Origin: Stereocaulon alpinum
Taxonomy: Eukaryota; Ascomycota; Lecanoromycetes; Lecanorales; Stereocaulaceae
Length of the DNA stretch: 64,000 nt
NCBI GenBank assembly: GCA_018257865.1
Contig: JAEUBA010000004.1
Coordinates: 496,001-560,000, forward strand
Direction of reading: 5' to 3'
The translations under genes and the position numbers were made by a program. Under the pieces are notes generated by a model. It was not told where the DNA came from, made no database searches, and saw nothing but the letters and a program-made list of their open reading frames with translations. Below, in pieces: positions 55,501 to 64,000 of this stretch (position 1 is the first letter of the stretch; every line of letters begins with the position of its first letter).

Positions 55501-57775
55501 TGATAGTAGTCTTCACAATCGAAAAATGTATCTCGGTTAGTCAACCATACACCCATCGAAAGGTGATCCTGAATGAGACCTCGAAGGGGTTTGCCGGCTG
55601 TTGCTGCAAGGTACTGATGATCTGTATCTGCTATCTGCAGAGCTTCAGCTCTTGCAATCTCGTTCTGTGGGAAATGCATGTTCATTTCATCACCGTCGAA
55701 ATCTGCATTGTATGTATTGCAATTAGCATAGTGCATACGGATAGTCTTCTCCCCTGGGAGCACCCGAGCTCTGTGTGCCATAATAGAAGGCTTGTGGAGC
55801 GTAGGCTGGCGATTCATGAGGACGATGTCTCCGTTGTTGAGGTGCCTATGGACTTTCTTGTTTCTTGCACCGGTAACATTAGTGTTTGAGGGTGCGAGTA
55901 ACTGATTGGCTAAAGCTTGTCTTTCTTCAAAGTTCTTCGTTCGGAGATTGATCACTTGGCCGTTCTCATTCTCAATCGCAGCCGCGCCAGGCCACTTTTC
56001 AACGCCATTGAGCACAGCTTCTTTCAACTCGTAAAAGTTGTGGTTAGTCACAGGCTCTGGATATGTCAGTTTCTTGGCGAATACAGGGGGCACTCCAATT
56101 TCGTTGGTCTCGATGTTTGGATCCGGGGAGATGACACTTCTAGCAGCAAAGTTGACTCGCTTTCCCATCATGTTCTTCCTGAAAAGACCCTCCTTTTTCT
56201 CAAGCTTCTGTTTGATCCCATCAGCATTCTGCTTGGCAGCTGCGCCCTGCAGAGGGTTTCGGTCACTGTCAATCATGGAATTGACAGCATCCTGTAGCCG
56301 CACCCAGGCATTCTGCAAATCCCTGAAGTCACGTCGTCTGTACTGTGAGTCGGGTACAGTGCCGCTCATTTCCTTGTTTATCTGATTCAATTGGTCGCAC
56401 TGAGTCAGGATGTCCTTGTAGAGCCCATTCTCCTGAGCTTCCGCAATTCCGCCATCGCCAGTCTTGGCCTCCGGTCGGTATTTGTTAGGTGGTACGAGTA
56501 TGTCTGTGATGAAAAACATGTTGGCTGAAATGGGCTTGGCATTCTTTGCAGCTCGATGGTTATATACGAGCTCCATGATCTCTCGTTCCTTGTTGAACAG
56601 CTCTGATATTGATGCATGGATCTCCTGGGCGTTTACATATTCATCCGATGGCTCGTCTTTGACCTTGATCTCGTTTGGCTTCAAAGTTCGTGACTCCTCC
56701 AAAGTAGCGGTGGGAACCATCTCTGGCCTCTGGTCCAGTATCTCAATATCCTCCCCTTCCTCCTCAGAGGTAATCTCCTCGGAATCTATGACAATGCCTT
56801 CGTCGATTTCTCGATCCTCGCGCTTTTGTTGTTGGACAGCTTTGCGTTCATTCGCTGCTCTAACGAGAGGGTTCACGGCCTTGAAGCCGCCTTGCACCAT
56901 TTTGGCCTTGTCTTTCTTGCTCAGGGGCTTTCGGAAGATCTTGCTGTACCGATCTTTGCGCCAGCTTGGAGAAACTCTAATCACTCATCAGTCCCAGTAC
57001 TGAATCTATGTCAACTATCCAGCATACCCTTTACACGTTCCACATGTCTTGACTTTTGTGATTGATGCTAGGAAGTCTTTAATGATGGCTCGCCGCACTT
57101 CAGACACTGCTTCAACCTTATCCGATGCAATAGCTGCCCGAATCTTCCGACCAGCTTTCTCTTTGATTACACGTCTGACGAAGTTAAGCCTCCGCTGCAT
57201 TAAAGACTCTGCATCATCTTGCTCTGATTCTTCGCTTTCCACATCTTCGTCCGCTGCCGATTGTCCGCGTAGCTTTGACGCTGACCCCTTCAATTGAATG
57301 TTCTCCAGCTCTTCCACTTCCCGGACCAGTCCATGCTCTATGAGCCTTAGCTTGCAAATAAAGCGGTTGACTTCGACGGGTGCGAGCCTCAAATGGCTAC
57401 AATAGGCACATTTAGATCTCAACAATCGGAGTAGTTGGTCCATGAATATGACATGGTAAACTGGTACAGGCAGCTCGATATGACCGACATGGCCAGGGCA
57501 GGCATAAGTATTTAGATGGCATGTTGCGCAACTTCATACGCTTATCAGCAAGATATAAAGCTTCCAGTAAGAAGTCGAGTTCAAGATGCTCACGGATTAT
57601 CACTCCAAGCTCCTAAGGCAGCGTCATATAATCCTCCAGGTACGGGATGAAGTAAAGTATCGAATGTTGTAGGATTTTGGATCCTCTTCACAGAAAGGGC
57701 TTTGATGTCCTCCGAGGCGAGGAAGCCGAAGTCTACGCTTCCAATGTAGGAAGCTATCGGCTGTGAGATATTCAT
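52518..57775 (-). CDS. rpa1: RNA polymerase I largest subunit (Rpa190/Rpa1)
   Basis: Three exons, 57775-57594, 57531-57028 and 56976-52518; introns 62 and 51 nt; 1714 residues. This subunit forms most of the active site of RNA polymerase I, which makes the large rRNA precursor in the nucleolus. The start MNISQPIASYIGSVDFGF and the spliced zinc region (NPCATCHLNTYACPGHVGH, later KCAYCS and CGTCKG) are typical of Pol I. The catalytic NADFDGDEMNMHFP, whose aspartates bind magnesium, is at about 650-663. The trigger-loop region (GEAVGVVAGQSIGEPSTQMT) and an acidic Pol I-specific insertion near residue 1400 are present. The 4.46-kb third exon is uninterrupted. It converges with listerin, 296 bp apart, and is divergent from prp3 across 291 bp. 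Confidence 0.96.
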
Positions 57776-58066
57776 GATGATTTAAGTGTGCCATAACATC
57801 GATATAGTTGGGGAAAAGCCACTCGAAACAAGGCCGTAGCGGGGACTTTTACCACAAAATGTGTCGATTATCACGGCATGTGAATGAAGGTTTCGCCGTG
57901 TAGCGTGTCTTGGCAACGCCTATGTGCAATGACTCGTGGGAACTTTACCGTTGTTTCTTTCCCAATCTTAGTACATGCATTCACGAGAGTCACGATAAAT
58001 CGAGGCAAATTTACCAACGTGAGTCTCTCCTGGAATGAGTACATGCCCCACCGCTAGATAGACAAG

Positions 58067-59803
58067 ATGGCAGAAAACCCGCTAAAGCGACCTCACCCGA
58101 GCGATGACCTACCGAATAAGAACAGCAATGGGGACAGCGCCCAGAAAAAGATACGCTCTAACGATGGATCGCCTGTACCTCAAGCAAATGGAGCCAATGG
58201 CGCGAAGCCAGATGTCAACAAAATCATGGCGGACGCCCGAGCAAGGGCTGCAGCAGTCGCAGCAAAACTCCGTGGCACGGGGTCCCCTGCTCCTTCGTCC
58301 GGCCCAGCGTCCTCAGCGACACCAAGTGGTATGTCAAGAGCGGATGAGTTGAAGGCGAGGGTAGCGAAAGCCATGGGGAATAGAACCGCTTCACCAGCTC
58401 ATGCGTTGTCACCTCCATCCCTCGAGGACTCAATAATGGGTGCTAGAGGGGGTTTGGGAACAGCTTTGCATCCTGCATTGATGGACAATGCCCAGGGCGC
58501 TGGATCATCCAAGAGCAAGCAAGCAATACAGTCGAAGTTTCCTACTACGATGGCAAACCTCCGTGCCCCTTCTCCGGCAAGTCAGAAACCAGGCAAAGGG
58601 AAGAAGCAACTTGATCTCTCCGGTCCTTCTGCGGAAGAGACGCGGGCGAACCCCTACTTCGATGCCTCACTAGGTGCAAAGACAGCTACATTGAAGTCAA
58701 GAAATGCACGGCAATTACAATTCAATCCAAAGGGGAAATACATCCAGCAAGCTGCCAGCCTGAGACGGGCTGCGAACCTCGAGGCAATGCGCAAGAGGAT
58801 CCAGGAGAGTTCAAAGAAGGCCTTGCCGTCAGAAGATCCAGGGGAGAAGAACTTCCTGATCGAAGCGCCTCCCGAGATTGAGTGGTGGGATGAGGGGCTG
58901 GTCACGGATGTCAAGGAAGGCTATGAGGGCGTCGACAAGGAAAACAAGATCGACACCGAGGATAGTATTGTTTCCCGCTTCATACAACATCCCGTTCAGA
59001 TTCAGCCGCCAGGAGAAGCACTGAAGCCCGCTCCGAAACCCCTCTTCCTGACCAAAACCGAGGCAGCGAAGAAAAGGAGGCAGGAGCGAATGATTGCTCT
59101 CAAGGAGCAACAAACAAAAGAGAGACTAGGTCTCTTGCCGACGCCTGCACCCAAGATAAAGCTAAAGAACATGATGAGGGTAGTCGGAGAAGAGGCTGTT
59201 AAAGACCCAACCGCAGTGGAAGCAATGGTCCGCAAACAGATCGCTGAACGGGAGCAGTCTCATCTCCAAATGAACGAGGACCGCAAGCTCACAAAAGAGG
59301 AAAGGCACGAAAAGCTAGATGAAAAGAAGGCCAAGGATGAAGCGAAGGGCATCTATCTCCTAGTCTACAAGATCGACTCGCTAGCAAACGGCAAACACCG
59401 CTTCAAGATCAGCAAAAACTGCGAACAATGGGGCGGCAGGGGTCTCATGCTCTGCCATCCCAAACATTCCCTCGTACTAGCCGAGTTCGGCGAACACGGC
59501 ATGAAGAAGTACAAGAAAACAATGGAAAGGATCCAGTGGCAAGAAAACGATAGCCCTAACAACGTAAAAGAAGGGAATCAAAGAGCACAAGTTGCGTGGT
59601 TGGAAAATGTCCAAGAGGACGGCGTCTTGAGGGATCTAAGCGAGAATAAGTGCCAATTGATTTTCGAGGGACAGCAGAAGGGACATCAGTTTCGGAATGA
59701 TCGGTTTACTACTAGGGCTGTTGAGACGGATAAGGAGGCTGTGGATTATTTGGAGAAGATGAAATTGGGGAGTATGTGGGCTTTGGCGAAGAGTGTGCCA
59801 TGA
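58067..59803 (+). CDS. prp3: U4/U6 small nuclear ribonucleoprotein Prp3
   Basis: An intronless frame of 578 residues. Prp3 binds the U4/U6 duplex in the tri-snRNP and is required for spliceosome activation. Residues 1-190 are low in complexity (Ser, Pro, Ala, Gly) with an Ala/Arg-rich helix at about 48-70. The PRP3 domain lies at about 200-400: NPYFDASLGAKTATLKSRNARQLQFNPKGKYI, then PPEIEWWDEGLV and IQHPVQIQPPGE, and LFLTKTEAAKKRRQERM. The C-terminal DUF1115 follows at about 425-570, ending NDRFTTRAVETDKEAVDYLEKM and the LGSMWALAKSVP tail. The ATG at 58067 starts MAENPLKRP. The last about 220 nt of the sense strand are G/T-rich after a C-rich stretch. Divergent from the RNA polymerase I gene. 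Confidence 0.93.
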   Translation: MAENPLKRPHPSDDLPNKNSNGDSAQKKIRSNDGSPVPQANGANGAKPDVNKIMADARARAAAVAAKLRGTGSPAPSSGPASSATPSGMSRADELKARVAKAMGNRTASPAHALSPPSLEDSIMGARGGLGTALHPALMDNAQGAGSSKSKQAIQSKFPTTMANLRAPSPASQKPGKGKKQLDLSGPSAEETRANPYFDASLGAKTATLKSRNARQLQFNPKGKYIQQAASLRRAANLEAMRKRIQESSKKALPSEDPGEKNFLIEAPPEIEWWDEGLVTDVKEGYEGVDKENKIDTEDSIVSRFIQHPVQIQPPGEALKPAPKPLFLTKTEAAKKRRQERMIALKEQQTKERLGLLPTPAPKIKLKNMMRVVGEEAVKDPTAVEAMVRKQIAEREQSHLQMNEDRKLTKEERHEKLDEKKAKDEAKGIYLLVYKIDSLANGKHRFKISKNCEQWGGRGLMLCHPKHSLVLAEFGEHGMKKYKKTMERIQWQENDSPNNVKEGNQRAQVAWLENVQEDGVLRDLSENKCQLIFEGQQKGHQFRNDRFTTRAVETDKEAVDYLEKMKLGSMWALAKSVP

Positions 59804-60208
59804 AAAGGGGATGGTTTGGAGGTCAGAGATTTGCTACGCAGCGATATTGCTGGAGCGTGAGGGGAGCTGTAGCTAGACACATTGCATCACTAGGTGCAAA
59901 GCGAACAACATGCTTCTTCATACAGAAGACATGAGCTTCTTTCCAATTTGTCCCGAGACTCGAAGCTCCAATCACTCTATCCACCTTACAAACGTGGAAC
60001 CCAGATCATCCGTTATCCCCTGCGGGTGCTCACTCTCAAATCTGCTTCGAGGAATCTCTGCAGAAGCCCACCAATGTCCTACCTTCACGATCTAAGCGCG
60101 CTGAATGTTTACACATAGAAGCCCAGGGTACTGTACATGCTCTGTGCGTAAAAGTAAGCTCTAACGAAAAGCAAATAGGTATCATCCCACTCCCACCCCA
60201 TCCCCTCT
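59804..60208. other. intergenic between convergent prp3 and mad1
   Basis: 405 bp. It passes from a G-rich 3' end (prp3) to a strongly C-rich plus strand (mad1 3' end). No other feature. Confidence 0.35.
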
Positions 60209-62621
60209 TCAACCAACCACCCCACCCTCCTCCCCCCCCTCCTCAACCCTACTCAACAGCACACTAGCCATAAGTCCAGGAATATACCCCCTCCCCTCAA
60301 CCCACTCCCTAACAAACGGCCTAACCTTCCTCCCAAAAGCACTCTCCATCCCCCCCGCAACCTTCATAGTCCCCGCCTCGCCATCGAAAATCAAACACTC
60401 CTCCACCTCCCCCTCCCCCCCATCCCCCCCATCACCCGTGTTCAGACTCAACGCAAACTTTCCATTAGGGCGGAAATCCATTTTCCATCCTAGGAGGCTG
60501 AAGACTGCTTCTCGGAACTCGAGGGACTTACTGGCCCATATTTGTTTGAGGCGGAGCATACGTTTTTCGACCGAGGCGATCATGGCGTCTTTTTCTTGGA
60601 GGGTGAGGCGGAGGGTGTCGAGGGTGCTTTTTGGGACGGTGTTGGTGGTGGGGCGGGATTCGAGGGCTGCGAGGAGGTCGGCGTTTTCTTGGCGGAGGGT
60701 TGTGAGGGTTGTTTGTTTTATGGCTTCGGCGTCGGCGGTGGGGTTTGAGCGGAGGGAGAGGATGCGGGTTTTTGCGGAGTGTTGGAGGGAGGTTAGTTGG
60801 GTTTGTTGGGCGAGGTGCTCGGTTTGGAGGAGGGAGTGGGCGGATTGGAGTTTTGTGAGGGAGTCTTGGAGTTTGCGGTTTTTGCGGGATAGTTGGCCGA
60901 GTTGGTGGTCGTCGTCGTCTTCTCGAGGACGTTTTCGAGGGCTTTGGGGTGGTGCTGGTGTTGACTTTTCGAGTTTTTCGAATTCAGCGTTGAGAGTTTG
61001 TAGTTCGTTGCGGTGCTGGTCAACTATATTTTCCAGGTCGACGATGCGCTTCGCTTTTTGCTCATCGAATTGATTCTCGGAATGGTAGGTTTGCTCTTCG
61101 CTGTCGAAGGTGCGTAATTGCTCTCGAAGATACTCCACCTCCTTGACAGCGAGTGCGCGTTGGCGCTCGAGGCGTTGCTTTGCTCGAGCATCCGCACCGC
61201 TGCCTCCCCCTCCAGTAGCTCGTAGTTTTTCCATTTCAGACTGAATCCTACTTCGCTCTTCTTCCAAGCTTTTGATTATCTCATCTTTCTCCAGAAGCTC
61301 AGGCTGTACGACACCAATTCTCTGCAAAAGCGACGCATTTTCCAATCGTTCCTTGACCAGCGCTCGTGCCATGTCTTCAGGAGAATCGAACTCAATCTTA
61401 CCTGTCCCAGCCTCATTCTGAAGGTATGAAGTCCATGACCGTCTTTCATCCTCCAAGATCTGTCGCTGAAGCTGTGCTTCCCGCAGCTGCTTTCCCAAGT
61501 CTTCCATAACACTCAGCTTATTCTTCAGCACGCTCTTCTCTTCCTCCACGACCTCCACAGCTTTGTGTATCTGTCTGAAATGCTTCAACTCCTTGCTCTG
61601 CTCTCTGTTCGTAGACTCCAACCTCCGGATATGCGCTACCTGCTCCGACAATTCCCTCTTAATCACAGCTAGAGTATCCGCATCGCCTGTCTGTGCTTTG
61701 AGCCTCAGGATCTCACTCTCCAATTCTCCAACCTGAGTCTCCCTCTGCGATAGCCTATCCTGCGTAGTCTGTAGCGCATTGGACTTATTCGTCAAATCAT
61801 CCCTAAGGTCACTAAGCGTCTTTTGCAGCGTAGCATGCTTCGACTCTATCTCTTGCAGCTGGTATTTATGCTGCCTCTCCAGCGACGAGAGCTCCGTCAT
61901 CGCTTCTTCGGCCTCCTCTTTGACGGACCGGCATTCCTCCAGTGTCGTCCGTAATCGCTTCTCGAGCGCATTCTGCTGGTTGATCGCCTGGTCCTGAGAC
62001 TCTTTCAATTCGCGCTGTAGAGAGTCGTACTTGTGACTGGGAATATATTTGCTGCTTTCTTCTGCCTATGAAACTCGCTGGTTAGTTATGTATACCGCCA
62101 TGTGTAGTTTTTATGTACCTGAGCTTTCCGAAAGATCTCCTCTGCCTTGAGCTGTACGTCCCGTAATTCTTTGTCGTGCCGCAGATTATTCAACTCGCGC
62201 TCTTGCTTGAACGATTCAAGCTCATACTGCAGTGTTTTTACCTGGGCGCGGAGATCCTCGTTTCCAATGTCTGTAGAATCGTTAGCCACATGATGTAGAA
62301 ACAGTAGCTTGTTACTGACCAGGTTTGACAACGGTCGATTGTCTCCGACTCTGGCCCAGTGGTTGAACAGGCGTATTGACTGAGCCACCAGTAAGGAAAT
62401 CGTACGTAGGCTGTGTATTCGCCATTCGATTTGCAGCAAGCTGGCAGATGTTAGGCATCATCATTCAGGGCTGATTGACTACTTACTCTTGAGTTCGCCA
62501 TAGGTATGGCTGACGGCCCAGCTCCACCACTGCCGGTAATGCTTGGCCGTCGCAAGCGCGCTGAGGGCTGCTGGGGCGTCTGAGAGCTGCGCCGAGCTTT
62601 TCGCTGTGGCGGAGAGCTCAT
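60209..62621 (-). CDS. mad1: spindle assembly checkpoint protein Mad1
   Basis: Four exons, 62621-62487, 62440-62320, 62270-62119 and 62065-60209; introns 46-53 nt; 754 residues. Mad1 binds Mad2 at unattached kinetochores and at the nuclear pore, and so delays anaphase. The N-terminus is basic and Ser/Pro-rich, followed by a short motif QPTYDFLTGGS. Residues about 95-640 are coiled coil almost throughout (LRAQVKTLQYELESFKQEREL and many heptads), with a basic break at SPRKRPREDDDD that may be a nuclear signal. The C-terminal head shows RLKQIWASKSLEFREAVFSLLGWKM and the YIPGLMASVLLSRV end. The start at 62621 needs a 45-codon first exon; a shorter start inside exon 2 (MANTQPTYDF) is possible. The 3' 270 nt are extremely G-rich in sense, with 39 C and no G in one 60-base line of the plus strand. 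Confidence 0.93.
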
Positions 62622-63267
62622 TCTGCACGTCGGATGTGAGTTTGACGCGCTCTACATAAGGTGGTGGAGCGTGGTTAACTCGGGCGCAAAGTGACGATCA
62701 AAGAGCTCGGATGTGAGGGTCGCCCAAAACAGCGATTTCGACGGATGGCCAGGACACCATCTCTACACAACTAAGTGCCGTACTACTACACAGACTCTAC
62801 GTGTTCAGCAGACTTTCGCATGGGCTACCTAACATGTCAAACTTTCGTGGACAAGCGATTTGTTTACAAAGTCACGGTGTGCGTAAAAGGATCGATGTTG
62901 TTTCGGCACCAGTGCCATTCATTCACTAATGTACAGTGGTCAATTACGCTCTTCTCCACTCGTACATCTGCGCCCTTAGCATTCCAAGAGCAGCAAGAAT
63001 GTGATATCTATGTGAAGCTCCTCAATGGAGTCAAAGAAGGTTTTCAAGAAGTGAAAGTAGAAGAATCCGGGTGCACCAGGTGCCCACGACGAAGCAAGAA
63101 GGTAGGAGGACAGCATCATCAAAACTTGGCAAGGAAATACATTAAATAGGGAGCAGTAAGGGTGTTTTGTGGCGCTGCGACGCCAGATCGCATCTAAGTC
63201 CGTATCCGTCCGAGCATTGTAAGAGAATTCTGTTCCACATGTACATCCTCAACCAATGCGTTCTTTA
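62622..63267. other. intergenic, mad1 promoter and 3' flank of the SH3 gene
   Basis: 646 bp. A plus-strand ORF of 124 codons (62775-63149) has no known domain. Nothing else seen. Confidence 0.35.
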
Positions 63268-64000
63268 TCAGATTGCCTGGCCAGGAACTGGCTTCCTTGG
63301 AGGCATCATGCTCGTCGATGGCGACGGACTTGTAATTGGAGCCGAGTCCGGCGAGTTGATTGCTTGTTGTTGCAATGGTACACGCTGCATGTTCGGGTTC
63401 ATAGGGCTTGGGCCTGGTGGGCTCATTCTTCGCTCACGGACATCGCTTGCGGAATTGCTTCGTCTTTTCCCTCCTGGAGTTGGGATGTTGGCAGGACGCT
63501 GGGGTCCGCCGCCGTATGGGCCAGGTGACATAGAACGCTGCTGGCTACCATTAGGTCCAGGGGCCATAGGGCGAGGTTTACGGCCGTTCGGAGATGGAGA
63601 GCCACGGCCACTGGCTGGCGAGGCTGGACGTTGTGGGGCCGGACCCATCATTCCTGGAGGTGGTGGGCCACGAGGACCGGGACCACGGGCACCTGGTGGT
63701 GGACGAGGCTTGACAGGGCGAGCTGAGAGACAAGTGCGAGGGGCAACACCTTGTTGAGAGCGATCAAGGCGGATGCAAAGAGCCTGGAAGTTATGTTAGT
63801 CGTAAGTTTGTGATATGTACGAACAAACAAGTGCTTACCCAGCCATCGTCGTACTCGTGCAGAAGTCGAACAAGTTGACCGGCACGAAGTCCCAGTTCAT
63901 CATCCATTGAAGGCTTGAAATCGAGTTGGATGCGATGGACATTGCTGGGAGGTGGACCGTTGGCCATGGCACCCGGGGACATCGGTGTCTGGCTAAACTC
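63268..64000 (-). CDS. SH3-domain protein, 3' part of gene
   Basis: Two exons are visible, 64000-63839 (open to the window edge) and 63783-63268, with a 55-nt phase-0 intron. The protein therefore starts outside the window and only its last 225 residues are seen. An SH3 domain lies across the intron: VHRIQLDFKPSMDDELGL, RAGQLVRLLHEYDDGW joined to ALCIRLDRSQQGVAPRTCL. Here the ALYDY-like, acidic and ALPxxY-like parts are recognisable in fungal form. The rest is a Pro/Gly/Arg-rich tail with MSPGPYGGGPQRP-type repeats, ending PPRKPVPGQAI. SH3 domains bind proline-rich peptides. In Pezizomycotina this wording belongs to membrane-anchored SH3 proteins of unknown role, but the region that would show a membrane helix is missing here. 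Confidence 0.75.

Noticed and set aside
60438..61073. 211-codon ORF antisense to mad1
   Set aside because: Produced by the strong strand skew of mad1; Arg/Ser/Trp-rich with no recognisable domain.
1..64000. A gene cluster, mobile element, viral remnant or defence system
   Set aside because: Genes are unrelated housekeeping functions on both strands; no transposase, reverse transcriptase, terminal repeats, polyketide or peptide synthases, CRISPR repeats or NLR-type genes were found.

Overview
This is nuclear DNA of a filamentous ascomycete (Pezizomycotina). The evidence is the gene set (Bir1, Mad1, a Lte1-like RasGEF, Bli-3, Tam41, listerin, lineage-type F-box proteins) and the many short introns of about 45-160 nt, with GTAAGT/GTATGT-type donors and CTAAC-like branch points. 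Class-level placement (perhaps Dothideomycetes) is a guess. I see no transposon, CRISPR array, rDNA or secondary-metabolite cluster. Exon coordinates were worked out by hand from splice signals, reading frame and family conservation.

Layout. 1-9.6 kb: the 3' part of a Lte1-like RasGEF, a TBC Rab-GAP, allantoicase, and a sucrose/GPH-type sugar transporter. 10.3-21.1 kb: an M13 neprilysin-like metalloprotease, a divergent ankyrin-DIL protein, a doubtful 99-residue gene, an F-box-like protein, and a Det1-like histidine phosphatase. 21.3-30.4 kb: chaperonin subunit CCT3, an intron-containing tRNA-Ile(UAU), a small cysteine-bearing secreted protein, Tam41, and the two-BIR protein Bir1. 30.4-36.5 kb: a gene-poor stretch holding a small F-box/membrane protein and one orphan ORF, then a DHA2-type MFS transporter. 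37-47 kb: Bli-3, a D-2-hydroxyacid dehydrogenase, AP-2 sigma, the PP2A leucine carboxyl methyltransferase, a LOG-family protein, and the TFIIH helicase Rad3/XPD. 47-64 kb: listerin, the largest subunit of RNA polymerase I, the U4/U6 protein Prp3, the checkpoint protein Mad1, and the 3' part of an SH3 protein gene.

The genes do not form one pathway. Most are housekeeping, and the gene order looks like ordinary compact fungal chromatin. Three (the Lte1-like protein, Bir1, Mad1) act in mitosis. Rad3, RNA polymerase I, Prp3 and listerin belong to core information processing. Several pairs share short divergent promoters: rad3/listerin 317 bp, RNA polymerase I/prp3 291 bp, metalloprotease/ankyrin-DIL 521 bp, tam41/bir1 506 bp.

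The most unusual signal is in base composition. In at least a dozen genes, on either strand, the sense strand changes sharply from C-rich/G-poor to G-rich/C-poor a few hundred bases before the stop codon. The change affects introns and synonymous positions alike, and the polarity was the same in every case I examined. Other points of note are 10-, 17- and 20-nt exons at the start of rad3, a 17-nt internal exon in the sugar transporter, a GC-AG intron after a 15-nt first exon in the phosphatase gene, and a possible second, mitochondrial start for Bli-3.
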